Source of the DNA: an uncultured Marvinbryantia sp.
GTDB taxonomy: Bacteria; Bacillota; Clostridia; Lachnospirales; Lachnospiraceae
Direction: 5' to 3'
DNA: 42,783 nt
Assembly (NCBI GenBank): GCA_937915375.1
Contig: CALDMO010000041.1
Coordinates: 1 to 42,783 of the forward strand
Below, piece by piece: positions 13,958-23,021 of this stretch. The translations under genes and the position numbers were made by a program. Numbering within the stretch: position 1 is the stretch's first letter; each line of letters begins with the position of its first letter. The notes below the pieces were generated by a model. The model had not been told where the DNA came from. It did no database searches and saw only the letters and a program-made list of their open reading frames with translations.

Positions 13958-15314
13958 TTTCTTTTCTCTCCTTTACCCACTTATCTAAGTTTATGAATGC
14001 TTTTATATAGATTTTTACTGCTTTCTTCAAATTTGTAATTGTTTCTGCTTCATCAGCGCCATGGCAGTTTCCATGTCCCTCCGGCAGTTCAATTTCCTGA
14101 AAATTCTTCGGCATTCCCGGACCGAACGCCACCGTGTGTGGAAGCTTCTTCGCATAGGTTCCTCCGCCCATCACATAAGGTTCTCCATCCTGCCCGGTTT
14201 CTTCTTTCCAGGTACGCATCAACACTTGTACAAAAGGATGCTCTTTTTCCATGTAATAAGGCTTGCTATCTTCTTTGTATATTAATTTCATACCTGACAT
14301 TTCCGCTTTTTTCAAAAGTACCGGTAAAAAATCTTCCGACTTCACAGAAACCGGATACCGAATATCCACCTCAGCACGAATGTATCCCTCCTCCATGCAC
14401 AGAATTCCCAAATTACAAGTCAGAGAACCAGACACTTCATCACTGCAGGCAATCCCTGCTGCTTTCCCGTATCCATCTGCGGCAAGCAATCTCAAAAAAG
14501 CCAGCGCCTTTTCTGTCTCTTTTCGAAGTGAATACTCCTCTAATCGTTGGAGCAGAACACTGACAGCGTTTACCGTTCCTTCCGGGAAAGCGGCATGTCC
14601 GCCAATTCCATCCGCCGTCAGATGTGTACAGCCATTTCCGGTCTGAATCTCTGCCTCTGCAGACGACGGTACACTGTTACACACCACACCCGCCTGCAGC
14701 CTGGAAAACTCTTCCATCTTTTCCGCAGATTTGAAAGAAATTCTCAAAATTCCTTTTTCTCCGCAGCATACCGGAAAACCACAGTCCGTCACGAAAGAAA
14801 ATGCCGGTTCTTCCTTTTTCTCAAGAAAATGTGCCACATCCTGCATACCGCTCTCTTCCTGACAGCCTAACAGATGTCTAATCCGGATAGATTTCAGCAA
14901 ATTATGCTCCTTGCAGTAACAAATGGCATAAAAAACTGCGATCGCCGGTCCTTTATTATCCTGTATGCCTCTTCCGATGAGGTAATCTCCTTTTCTAGTA
15001 CATACAAAAGGAGGATATATCCATCCATCTCCCTCCGGCACGACATCCAAATGACTCCAGACACCAATCTGGGTCTCCCCTTCTCCTGCTTCCAGACTAA
15101 GATAATAGCCTTCCGCATCTCGACCGCAGATTCCTTCCCTGTCTGCAATTTTTTTCATTTTATCCAACACATTTCTGCATGCTTTTCCAAAAGGCTCCCC
15201 TGAAACCTTCGTTTCTTTTACGGATGCCACACTAGGAATCCGAACCAGCGCTGCAATATCCTCCAGCATCTGTTTCTGATGTTCTTCAATCCACTGCTCT
15301 ATTGTCGGTTCCAT
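13938..15314 (-). CDS. M20 family dipeptidase (PepV-like)
   Basis: A 458-residue zinc peptidase. The metal-site motifs of the family are present: WSHLDVVPEGDGW (His, about residue 88), GRGIQDNKGP (bridging Asp), LGCQEESGMQD (catalytic Glu pair), FVTDCGFPV (Asp), and HGADEAETI near the C-terminus (His). The lid/dimerisation domain lies between about 190 and 350. PepV and Sapep enzymes split dipeptides in the cytoplasm. ATG 15314 has GGAGG six bases upstream and follows the response regulator stop by one base, a sign of translational coupling. Confidence 0.9.
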   Translation of the reverse strand: MEPTIEQWIEEHQKQMLEDIAALVRIPSVASVKETKVSGEPFGKACRNVLDKMKKIADREGICGRDAEGYYLSLEAGEGETQIGVWSHLDVVPEGDGWIYPPFVCTRKGDYLIGRGIQDNKGPAIAVFYAICYCKEHNLLKSIRIRHLLGCQEESGMQDVAHFLEKKEEPAFSFVTDCGFPVCCGEKGILRISFKSAEKMEEFSRLQAGVVCNSVPSSAEAEIQTGNGCTHLTADGIGGHAAFPEGTVNAVSVLLQRLEEYSLRKETEKALAFLRLLAADGYGKAAGIACSDEVSGSLTCNLGILCMEEGYIRAEVDIRYPVSVKSEDFLPVLLKKAEMSGMKLIYKEDSKPYYMEKEHPFVQVLMRTWKEETGQDGEPYVMGGGTYAKKLPHTVAFGPGMPKNFQEIELPEGHGNCHGADEAETITNLKKAVKIYIKAFINLDKWVKERKENENVSD

Positions 15315-15315
15315 A

Positions 15316-16830
15316 TCAATCCTCCTCTTGCTTTCGCATGCCGCAGTATTTTTTCGGCGTCATTCCTGTCTCCTGTTTAAAAATGCGGATAAACTGTGAC
15401 GTATCATTATAACCTACCATAGATGCCGTATCTGTCACAGAATGACTGCCTTCCTTTAGAATCTCTTTTGCATAATCAATCCGTATTTTCTTTAAGTAAA
15501 CCGAAAAATTTACACCTTTTTTCTCAGAGAACAAATGGCTGATATAATCCTGATTCATAAACAGAATTTTTTCCGCAATTTCTTTTACCGTTACATCCTC
15601 ATAATAGTGCTGACGCGCATACTCTGCCATAAATTCCACGATTTCTCCGGAACTTCTGCTGCTCTCACACTTTTTCAAACGACAGATTTCTTCTGCGATT
15701 CGGCAAAGATATCCACGCATTTCTTCAAGTGAATCAAATTTTAAAACGCCTTCCGGAAAACGCGATATTTTTCTGCCAGATTCCTCTGCGCCAATTTCCT
15801 GCCTGCAAAACAAAATCATGTGCGAATACAACAGTTCCAGACATTCCATTTTTACAGGACACACCTGTTTGATCTCCTCAAAACATTTTTCAATTGCACA
15901 AACCGCTTTCTTTTCATTTCCCTCAGTCATCGCTGTTCTCAACTGATTTTCCCGATCAGATTTCAGATAATATTGTGCATAGACATCCTCATCTATTTTT
16001 TCCGCAAGGAACAGCGTGTCTTTTCCATAAATTTTATGTTTTAGTGCTTCCCGAGCCTCCTGATAAGACTTTAGCACATCTACGGCAGATACCCGAATTC
16101 TGCTGACGCCAAATCTCGCTTCAAATCCCTGCTCCTCCAGCGTTTTTCTAAGTTTTCTCCAAAGAAACGCGGTATCCTGCTCCGCGCTGGTCAGCATCAG
16201 CCACAGTTCTTCCGCCAGTTCCAGGAAACGAAACTTTGTCCAAAATGCACTGCCATATATCTTTTTGATATTTTCCAGAAATTCTTCCTGAAGCGGCCTT
16301 CCATTTCGAAAATACACCACAGCAATCTGATACGACGGAAATAATTTTTCAAACATTCTTTTTTCCACGAATCCGGCTTTTCTTTCGTTCCGGATACTAT
16401 TAAAAAGAAATCCGGTAACCATATCTTTTCCCGTCAGTAACTCTTCTTCCTGTTCCTTATGTCTCTGCTGTACAAATTTATCAAGACATTTTACCAATGC
16501 CTCACTGTCAATCGGTTTCAGAAGATATTCATTTACTCCATAGGAAATTGCCGTACGGGCATACTCAAAATCTGAATATGCACTCAAAATAATCACAGGA
16601 ACTTTCGCGTTTCTTTCACGAACCTTTTCCAAAAGCTTCAACCCATCCATTTTCGGCATCCGGATATCTGTCATCAGAAGTTCCGGTTGTTCCTCTTGCC
16701 AGATTTTCAGCCCTTCTTCCCCGTTCGCGGCCTCAAGAATTTCAAATTTTTCTTCTGTATCATATTGCCTGATCTGCTTTACCAGAGCTTCTCGTGCATA
16801 AAATTCATCTTCTACTACTAAAATTTTCAT
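15316..16830 (-). CDS. Response regulator, YesN type (receiver + AraC HTH)
   Basis: A 504-residue protein. Receiver domain 1-120 has acidic residues at EDE (7-9), phosphoacceptor Asp55 in LLMTDIRMPKMDG and Lys in YLLKPID. A long helical middle region (about 135-390) follows. The two-helix-turn-helix AraC DNA-binding domain is at about 400-500 (VTVKEIAEKILFMNQDYISHLF; TDTASMVGYNDTSQFIRIFK). This design goes with YesM-type sensor kinases that regulate sugar ABC transporters. The probable partner is the kinase gene at 21125-22951, separated by the transporter genes but reading away from the same regulatory region. ATG 16830 follows a GGAGG-type site. Confidence 0.93.
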   Translation of the reverse strand: MKILVVEDEFYAREALVKQIRQYDTEEKFEILEAANGEEGLKIWQEEQPELLMTDIRMPKMDGLKLLEKVRERNAKVPVIILSAYSDFEYARTAISYGVNEYLLKPIDSEALVKCLDKFVQQRHKEQEEELLTGKDMVTGFLFNSIRNERKAGFVEKRMFEKLFPSYQIAVVYFRNGRPLQEEFLENIKKIYGSAFWTKFRFLELAEELWLMLTSAEQDTAFLWRKLRKTLEEQGFEARFGVSRIRVSAVDVLKSYQEAREALKHKIYGKDTLFLAEKIDEDVYAQYYLKSDRENQLRTAMTEGNEKKAVCAIEKCFEEIKQVCPVKMECLELLYSHMILFCRQEIGAEESGRKISRFPEGVLKFDSLEEMRGYLCRIAEEICRLKKCESSRSSGEIVEFMAEYARQHYYEDVTVKEIAEKILFMNQDYISHLFSEKKGVNFSVYLKKIRIDYAKEILKEGSHSVTDTASMVGYNDTSQFIRIFKQETGMTPKKYCGMRKQEED

Positions 16831-16870
16831 TGTCCGTCTCCTCCTTTCGGTGTAAACGGGCCGCTTTTAT

Positions 16871-17710
16871 TTATCCCTTAACAGATCCGGCTGTCAGTCC
16901 TTTCACAATGTATTTCTGACCCATACAATAGATAAGCAGCATCGGAAGCATAGCCAGAAGATAGGCGGTAAACGCCATCGTATAATCAAAAGAATACTCT
17001 GTCTTAAAATTATACTGAAACAGCGGCAATGTCCAAATAGACTGCGATCTGTTCAAAATCAACAGCGGAAGCATAAAGTCATTCCAGATCCAAAGGACAT
17101 CCATAATCAAAATTGTAGAAATCATCGGCTTAATCAGCGGCAATACAATTTTTACATATGTCTGAAATACACTGCATCCATCAATCTGCGCCGATTCCTC
17201 TATCTCATAAGGAAGTCCACGAATATAATTTACAAACAAAAATACTCCCTGCGTCAAACTAAATGCCGCATACAGAATAATCAATCCCTGCTGATTCAGC
17301 AAGTTCAGCTTCGACATCATTTTTGTGACCGGAAGCAAAATTACCTGCGAAGGAATAAATAACCCCATTAATAAATAAAAATATATTGTCTTATAATATT
17401 TTTTGTCAAAATTTCTTGCAATTGCATAAGACACAGACGGCACAAGAAGTAAAATCAGCGCTATCGATGCCACAGTAATTATAAGTGAATTTCTCAAAAA
17501 AATCCAATAATTACTATTTGTAAACAATTCTATATAATTTTGAAAATTTAAACTCTTCGGAAGTGCAAAAAAGTCAGCACTAGCTTCTTCTAATGATTTG
17601 AAAGAGTTGCTGAGTACCAGCCACAAAGGAAACAGAATCATCACAAGACCCAAAAAAAGTAATATGTTTCTAAGCAGCCGCCAAATAAAGCCATCTCTTT
17701 TTATTTTCAT
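16871..17710 (-). CDS. ABC transporter permease, MalG/CUT1 type
   Basis: A 279-residue inner-membrane protein with six predicted spans. The cytoplasmic EAA loop reads EIEESAQIDGCSVFQTYVKIVLPLIKP, which docks the ATPase. It belongs to the carbohydrate uptake (CUT1) family. I start at ATG 17710, preceded by GGAGGTG with seven bases spacing; the longer open frame to 17785 is inside the previous gene. It overlaps the stop of the MalF-type gene (ATGA). No ATPase gene is in the operon, so the transporter probably uses a shared MsmK-like ATPase from elsewhere. Confidence 0.93.
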   Translation of the reverse strand: MKIKRDGFIWRLLRNILLFLGLVMILFPLWLVLSNSFKSLEEASADFFALPKSLNFQNYIELFTNSNYWIFLRNSLIITVASIALILLLVPSVSYAIARNFDKKYYKTIYFYLLMGLFIPSQVILLPVTKMMSKLNLLNQQGLIILYAAFSLTQGVFLFVNYIRGLPYEIEESAQIDGCSVFQTYVKIVLPLIKPMISTILIMDVLWIWNDFMLPLLILNRSQSIWTLPLFQYNFKTEYSFDYTMAFTAYLLAMLPMLLIYCMGQKYIVKGLTAGSVKG

Positions 17711-18603
17711 TCGTTTACACCTCCTCTGCTGGTAAGCTTCAACTGCGTCAAAGAGAAAATCGCCACAATAACAAACAAAATACAAGCTTCTGCATTTGCC
17801 ATTGAGAAACGCATATTTTTAAATGCATCATTATAAATCAAAATACCAATTACTTCTGTTGCGCGAACCGGACCGCCTCCAGTCATCGCAAACGGAAAAT
17901 CGAAGGAAGTAAATCCTTGTTTAATTGTCAATACTAAATTAACGGTTATTGTCGGCAGCAGATACGGCATCGTTATGTAGCGAAATCTCTGAAATGCTGA
18001 TGCCCCGTCAATCTTTGCCGATTCGTACTGTTCATCCGGAATTTGCTGCAATCCGGCAATAAAAATAACCGTCGGCAATGCCACCGCCTGCCATAACTGA
18101 ACGATAACAACTGCTGGCAAAGCCAGTTTCGGCATCATCAACGGACTGTTCGAAAGCCAGCCGATTCCCAATGCCTCTCCGATAACCGGGAGCACACGAT
18201 AATAAATCTGATCCCAGATCAGAGAAATTGTAATTCCACCAATCATAGCCGGTATAAAATAAATTGATTTTATCAATGTTTTAAATTTCAGCAAAGAATT
18301 CAGCGACAATGCCAGCATCAATGAAATGCTGATTACTCCTATAACAAGTAATATACTATATTTAATTGTCGTTTTTACTGAATTCCAGAAATAGGGATTC
18401 TTCACCAAAAGCTCATAGTTTTTTATTCCAACAAAATCAAACGTCTTTGATACTCCATCCCAGTTTGTAAAACTATAGCGGACCCCGTTTATTACGGCCA
18501 CCACATAAAAAAATGTGTAAAGTATTACCGGAATTAAAGTAAACAGAAAGAAAGTCAATCTTCCGGAAACCTTCTTTCGTTTTGCATTGCTTCCATTTTT
18601 CAT
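17707..18603 (-). CDS. ABC transporter permease, MalF/CUT1 type
   Basis: A 298-residue membrane protein with six predicted spans. Family marks are TFFYVVAVINGVRYSFTNWDG at the N-terminus and the EAA loop PDEQYESAKIDGASAFQRFRYITMPYL. It forms the translocation pore with the MalG-type partner, with which it overlaps by four bases. It lies about 125 bases downstream of the binding-protein gene. The intervening hairpin probably lowers expression of the permeases relative to the binding protein. The substrate is most likely an oligosaccharide, but it is not identifiable. Confidence 0.92.
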   Translation of the reverse strand: MKNGSNAKRKKVSGRLTFFLFTLIPVILYTFFYVVAVINGVRYSFTNWDGVSKTFDFVGIKNYELLVKNPYFWNSVKTTIKYSILLVIGVISISLMLALSLNSLLKFKTLIKSIYFIPAMIGGITISLIWDQIYYRVLPVIGEALGIGWLSNSPLMMPKLALPAVVIVQLWQAVALPTVIFIAGLQQIPDEQYESAKIDGASAFQRFRYITMPYLLPTITVNLVLTIKQGFTSFDFPFAMTGGGPVRATEVIGILIYNDAFKNMRFSMANAEACILFVIVAIFSLTQLKLTSRGGVNE

Positions 18604-18665
18604 ATTGCCTCCGTTCCCTTCTGCTTTTCGACTGGCATCTGCTGTCTTTTTATTTCAGAAGAAAA

Positions 18666-18707
18666 GGGACTGCTGTACAACAGGAGCAACCCCTGTACAG
18701 CAGCCCC
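18666..18707 (-). terminator. Hairpin between binding-protein and permease genes
   Basis: On the minus strand GGGGCTGCTGTACA pairs with TGTACAGCAGTCCC, followed by TTTTC. In sugar ABC operons such a partial terminator or RNA-stabilising stem at this point keeps binding-protein mRNA more abundant. Confidence 0.65.
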
Positions 18708-18729
18708 AAAACACTAGATTTTCTGCCTT

Positions 18730-19977
18730 TTACTGTGCACTTGTTACTGCAATTGACGCATCCAGATTCTTCAATACATTATCTACATCTTTATCTGCCC
18801 AGAATCCCTGAACCACATTATAAAGATCTGTAATAATATTATTATCAATTGTGGATGCCATCCAGTCATGTGTCTGACCTGCATTGATAATTTCCAGCAT
18901 CGGAGCGATACTTTCATCTTCACTTACAACACCGTTAATACAAGACGGAGCGCCATCAAATTCATGGAAAGTCTGAGCGCTTTCTGTTTCTGCAAGGAAG
19001 CTTAAGAAACGATACGCCACCTCTTTTTCTTCCTCAGAAGCCTGTGCAGATACGCAGACTGCTGCATCAATACCGGACAGACATTTCGTGTCTTCATATG
19101 TATCGTTCGGAAGTGGGAATATCCCTGTTTCCAAATCCGGATTGATAGATGCAATCGTTCCTTTTGCATAGGAACCTGTAATTGTCATTGCATAATCACC
19201 TTTTACAAAATTCTCATAACAGTTCGTATCAGATAATGCTAATGCATCTTCATTTGCGTAAGAAAGTAATGTTCCCATTTTTTCAAATACAGTACGAAGC
19301 TGTGCATCTTCTTCTATTTTTGCTTCACCTGCAACTACTTTTTCAATTGTCTCTATCCCTTCCGGTGCCCACGCTACTACACAGCACTGGAAGTTATGAC
19401 CAACACGTCCCGGATCTTTTCCGTGCATTCCAAGCGGAGTAATCCCTGCTTCTTTCAATTTTTCACAAACCGCTACAAACTCATCCCATGTTTTCGGGAT
19501 TTCAATACCATTATCTGCAAAAATCTGTTTATTATAATAAACGCCAAGATAGTTACGTGTATACGGAAGTGCGTAATAACCGCCATCCTCCTGTTTCGCC
19601 ATCTCCAATGAAGATTCACTGACATTTTTCAGGAATTCCTGATCAGAAAGATCCTGCACATATCCATTTGCAACTTTCTGTTTGAACTGTGTCTGTGTTG
19701 GATAATCTGTAAAGATAACCGGAATATCTCCGGAGGAGATTCTGGATATCAAAACTGTTCCTGCATCCGGAACTGTATTCATCTCAATCACAACATCCGG
19801 ATTTTCTTCATTAAATTTGTCAACAAGTGCCTGATACCCCTTCTGCGGGCCATCTTCTGGTTTCTGCTGGAAAAATTCTACTTTCATCGGCTCTTCAGCC
19901 ATCACTCTTCCTCCCGGAATCACACTTACACTCATCACCATCGCTGCACATAATGCCATTGCCAGTTTCTTTTTCAT
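18730..19977 (-). CDS. ABC transporter sugar-binding protein (no lipobox)
   Basis: A 415-residue family 1 extracellular solute-binding protein. After a signal peptide (1-27, cleavage near VMA-EE), the mature protein starts MKVEFFQQKPEDG. Typical marks are YQALVDKFNEENPDVVIEM, YYALPYTRNYLGVYYNKQIF, PKTWDEFVAVCEKLKEAGITPLG and the hinge GDYAMTITGSYAKG. Unlike most Gram-positive binding proteins it has no lipobox cysteine at the end of the signal peptide, so it may be released or held by the permeases. ATG 19977 follows the URO-D-like gene by 11 bases. Confidence 0.92.
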   Translation of the reverse strand: MKKKLAMALCAAMVMSVSVIPGGRVMAEEPMKVEFFQQKPEDGPQKGYQALVDKFNEENPDVVIEMNTVPDAGTVLISRISSGDIPVIFTDYPTQTQFKQKVANGYVQDLSDQEFLKNVSESSLEMAKQEDGGYYALPYTRNYLGVYYNKQIFADNGIEIPKTWDEFVAVCEKLKEAGITPLGMHGKDPGRVGHNFQCCVVAWAPEGIETIEKVVAGEAKIEEDAQLRTVFEKMGTLLSYANEDALALSDTNCYENFVKGDYAMTITGSYAKGTIASINPDLETGIFPLPNDTYEDTKCLSGIDAAVCVSAQASEEEKEVAYRFLSFLAETESAQTFHEFDGAPSCINGVVSEDESIAPMLEIINAGQTHDWMASTIDNNIITDLYNVVQGFWADKDVDNVLKNLDASIAVTSAQ

Positions 19978-19988
19978 ACCACTACCTC

Positions 19989-20936
19989 CTATTTTGTATA
20001 TTGGTGTGCCGCATCTACTGCAGTTTTTATATAATCGAGTCTGATATTTTTTCCCTGGATCGTACAGTCAGCCCCGATCATAACTCCTGTAGTTCCAAAA
20101 CTATCCAGTATCTGCTTTACTTCTTCCTGAATTGCTCCTACCGGACCATTCAATATATTTCCCTTATTATTCATGCCACCCAGAATTGCACTTGTAAAAG
20201 TTTCTCTTCCTTTTTCCAGGCTGTAATCGTTATCTTTTACAGACCAGTTTACCAAATCTGCCGGATACTCTGCAAACCAGTCCACATGAGTTTTAAATTC
20301 ATATTCCGGTTCACCACAGATATGAAGAATATTGTATTTTCCTTCCGTTTTATTGGCTACATTCAAAACTTGAAGATCATATGATTTCACCAATTTCTCC
20401 CATTCTTCCTTGGTAAATCTTTCTTCTTCACCAAACTGCGCAGAATAATAAATTCCATCCGCACCTGCTTCCAGATACCCCTCCGCCCATTTTTCGAGAG
20501 CATCCGCAATAATCTGAATACCTGCCATTACTGCTTCCGGAGCCTCTTTGCTGTACTTCATCAACACATCATCTCCAAACGCAATACTAGCTGCTTTGAA
20601 AGGACCGAACATCGTCTGGAAAAGCATCACATCATCACCCGCTTCTGCCCGGATTCCACGGATAACTGCCGCCAGTTTTTTGAACTCCTCTGAATCTGTT
20701 CCCTTCACTTCAATATGATACCAGTCTTCCGCACAAGTAATTTTTCCACTGACCGGATACATATAATCCTGCATGATTTTAATCAGATCCATTCCGGTTT
20801 CCCTATATAATTCCATATGCGCATCAATCATCTGCTGCACTGTATAATCGGATTTATAATGGAACCAGAAACCAGCCGGAACATAATCTACCGATTCTTT
20901 TTTCATTACTGCTAAAATACGTTCTCTTTTTGTCAT
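19989..20936 (-). CDS. Uroporphyrinogen decarboxylase superfamily protein (not HemE)
   Basis: A 315-residue URO-D fold protein, MTKRERILAVMKKESVDYVPAGFW.... Family marks are GADGIYYSAQFGEEERFT, HICGEPEY, LVNWSVKDNDYSL and IMGGM-like AILGGMNNKGNILNGP. True HemE needs the PxDxG(x)RQAGR motif near its N-terminus, absent here. Most non-HemE members are corrinoid methyltransferases or are uncharacterised. It is the first gene of the sugar ABC operon. URO-D-like genes next to carbohydrate transporters are frequent in gut Clostridia, and the reaction is not established. It may act on the imported compound, which is inference. Confidence 0.85.
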   Translation of the reverse strand: MTKRERILAVMKKESVDYVPAGFWFHYKSDYTVQQMIDAHMELYRETGMDLIKIMQDYMYPVSGKITCAEDWYHIEVKGTDSEEFKKLAAVIRGIRAEAGDDVMLFQTMFGPFKAASIAFGDDVLMKYSKEAPEAVMAGIQIIADALEKWAEGYLEAGADGIYYSAQFGEEERFTKEEWEKLVKSYDLQVLNVANKTEGKYNILHICGEPEYEFKTHVDWFAEYPADLVNWSVKDNDYSLEKGRETFTSAILGGMNNKGNILNGPVGAIQEEVKQILDSFGTTGVMIGADCTIQGKNIRLDYIKTAVDAAHQYTK

Positions 20937-20952
20937 TTTGGTTTCCCCCTTG

Positions 20953-21012
20953 CTTTGATAAATCCAGTATAATAAAGCTTTCGTCAGAAAAATAGGATAA
21001 ATCTTTGATAAA
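20953..21012. promoter_or_regulatory. Divergent control region: -10 box and CTTTGATAAA direct repeats
   Basis: On the minus strand TATACT (20971-20966) sits 30 bases before the URO-D-like gene with no good -35, as expected of an activator-dependent promoter. The 10-mer CTTTGATAAA occurs twice on the + strand, at 20953-20962 and 21003-21012, exactly 50 bp apart, about five helical turns. A second TATACT at 21063-21068 (+) could serve the kinase gene. The repeats are candidate sites for the YesN-type regulator. Confidence 0.4.
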
Positions 21013-21124
21013 AAATGGATTATTTCTTAGGTTATTTTCTATTTTTTTCGCGTTCACCATGATATACTTTAAAAAACAGACAAACAATCCTTTAAAAACA
21101 ATCTATTATAGGAGTTTCTTTTTT

Positions 21125-22951
21125 ATGAAAAATATAATTAGAAAATACAGAACCTTTTCTTTCCGCACGCAGATGTTTCTGGCTTCCATGCTGCTCATTA
21201 TTTTTCCATCCAGTATGCTGAGCACCTATGCCTCCAACGCTTCCGCGGCCAAAATCACCCGTGAATACCACGATTCCATGTCAGCAACATTAGCCCAAAT
21301 GAATCTAACGCTTGATACGTTACTGCAAAATGCCAGTAAAGTAGCGGATATGCCGCTTTTAAGTGATGATGTTCGCAAATCTATGATAACAAATTATGAA
21401 AACGACTATCTCTCTTATGCAAAAGACTCCACTCGTTTTCGTGATCTGTTCAGTCTGACAAATCGTTTGAGTACCGAACTGCTGACCTGTATTTTCAAAA
21501 ATCAATATGGATATTCTTTTGATTACAATGTCTCCAGTGTCCAGCACGATAATCAGATTCAAGAAAATATCAATAATTGGATCGAACTTGCCAGAACTTC
21601 CTCAAATCACACCTACTTTGCTCTCTTACAAACACGCAATGGCAGTTTTGACAAAAACGTCCTTCCCATGCTGAAAGTCATCTTAGACGGTTACACATTT
21701 AAAGAAATCGGTATTTGTTACTGCGAAATTAATTTCCAACCGATTGCGGATATTTTTGAATCCTCCAAATCCACAGAAAACACGCTGTTGATTTACAATA
21801 CAGATAATCAACTGATTTATTCTTCGTGTTCATCCGATACAGCAGAACAGACAGGCAATTCCCACCTTTTGTCTGAGATTTCTTCATTCAGCTCCAGTCT
21901 CACCAAAAACTCCGTCATTGTACAGAGCCAGTTAAAAACCAGTCAGGCCCGCTATGCCATCAGCGGCTGTCTCAACAAAACAACCGGCTGGCGTCTTGTA
22001 CAGCTGCTGAATAACAAAACAATCCTTCACGTTTACCGCGATAATATTTTTACACACATCAATATTTTTCTGCTGTGCGCTCTCCTGGGGCTGGTTCTCT
22101 CTGCCTTTCTTTCAAGGATTCTCGCACGCCCGGTTTCTACGCTGTGCCGTTCCATTGATTCACTGGACCCAATTGAAGGCGGACAGATTGATGTAAAAGC
22201 CTGCGGCTCAAATCGGGAACTTTCAAAGCTGATCATCAGTTTCAATCATTTAAACAGACGTCTGGCAAACAGTCTGCAAAAAAACTATGAAACCGAGCTA
22301 AATAAAAAACAACTAAAAATACAGATGCTGCAGTTTCAGATCAACCATCATTTTCTGTATAACACGCTGAATATTATCAAATCACTTGCCAGCATTCATA
22401 ATGTACCGGAAATTGAAACTATTGCTACCTGCATGTCTGATCTGATTCGATATAATCTGGAAAAATTTCCTGTCACACGGCTGGAAGAAGCTCTACAGCA
22501 AATTAAACGTTATATGACAATCCAAAATATTCGCTTTCCCGGAAAGTTTCAGGTAGATTTCAGCATTCCTCCAGAATACCTTTCCATGGAAATTCCGGTA
22601 TTTCTCCTGCAGCCGCTTGTCGAAAACAGTATTGAACACGGTTTTTCCGATCGAGAAAGCGAATGCTTTATCAGCATTACCTGCCAGCCCGAAGGAAGAT
22701 ACCTGCATTTTCTGATTGCCGACAACGGCAGTGGCATTTCGCCCGAAAAACTCACAGAACTGAATATACAGTGCCATAATGACGAAAAGGAAGTTTCAAA
22801 AGAAACCTCCCGCAAATCAATCGGTCTGCAAAATGTCAGCCAGCGCATACGGAGTTATTACGGTCCGCCCTGTGGTCTTTCCGTTGAAAGTATGGAAGGA
22901 GAAGGAACCATCATTGATATCATGCTTCCCTCTCCCGGAACCTGTAATTGA
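21125..22951 (+). CDS. Sensor histidine kinase, YesM type
   Basis: A 608-residue membrane kinase. One span near residues 16-38, an extracellular sensor domain (about 40-320), a second span (about 325-347), HAMP (348-400), the His_kinase motif FQINHHFLYNTLNIIKSLA and an HATPase_c domain (PLVENSIEHGF N box; IADNGSGI G1; GLQNVSQRI) are visible. The usual PHFLYN is HHFLYN here; the phosphoacceptor His is kept. I start at ATG 21125, with AGGAG ten bases upstream; the longer open frame to 21005 is non-coding control region. It probably senses the substrate or its loaded binding protein and phosphorylates the regulator at 15316-16830. Confidence 0.92.
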   Translation: MKNIIRKYRTFSFRTQMFLASMLLIIFPSSMLSTYASNASAAKITREYHDSMSATLAQMNLTLDTLLQNASKVADMPLLSDDVRKSMITNYENDYLSYAKDSTRFRDLFSLTNRLSTELLTCIFKNQYGYSFDYNVSSVQHDNQIQENINNWIELARTSSNHTYFALLQTRNGSFDKNVLPMLKVILDGYTFKEIGICYCEINFQPIADIFESSKSTENTLLIYNTDNQLIYSSCSSDTAEQTGNSHLLSEISSFSSSLTKNSVIVQSQLKTSQARYAISGCLNKTTGWRLVQLLNNKTILHVYRDNIFTHINIFLLCALLGLVLSAFLSRILARPVSTLCRSIDSLDPIEGGQIDVKACGSNRELSKLIISFNHLNRRLANSLQKNYETELNKKQLKIQMLQFQINHHFLYNTLNIIKSLASIHNVPEIETIATCMSDLIRYNLEKFPVTRLEEALQQIKRYMTIQNIRFPGKFQVDFSIPPEYLSMEIPVFLLQPLVENSIEHGFSDRESECFISITCQPEGRYLHFLIADNGSGISPEKLTELNIQCHNDEKEVSKETSRKSIGLQNVSQRIRSYYGPPCGLSVESMEGEGTIIDIMLPSPGTCN

Positions 22952-22976
22952 CATTCGCTCTGGAAGTGCTTACAAT
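22948..22976 (+). promoter_or_regulatory. Promoter of the asparaginase gene
   Basis: TTGACA (22948-22953), 17 bp, TACAAT (22971-22976). The -35 overlaps the stop codon of the kinase gene, so asparaginase is transcribed independently. Confidence 0.75.
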
Positions 22977-23021
22977 AGAAAACCAGAGACAAATTTCTTT
23001 TTTCGGAAAGGATACCATCCC

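Noticed and set aside
19827..20384. Rightward open frame of 185 codons
   Set aside because: It is antisense to the binding protein and URO-D-like genes, with no start signal.
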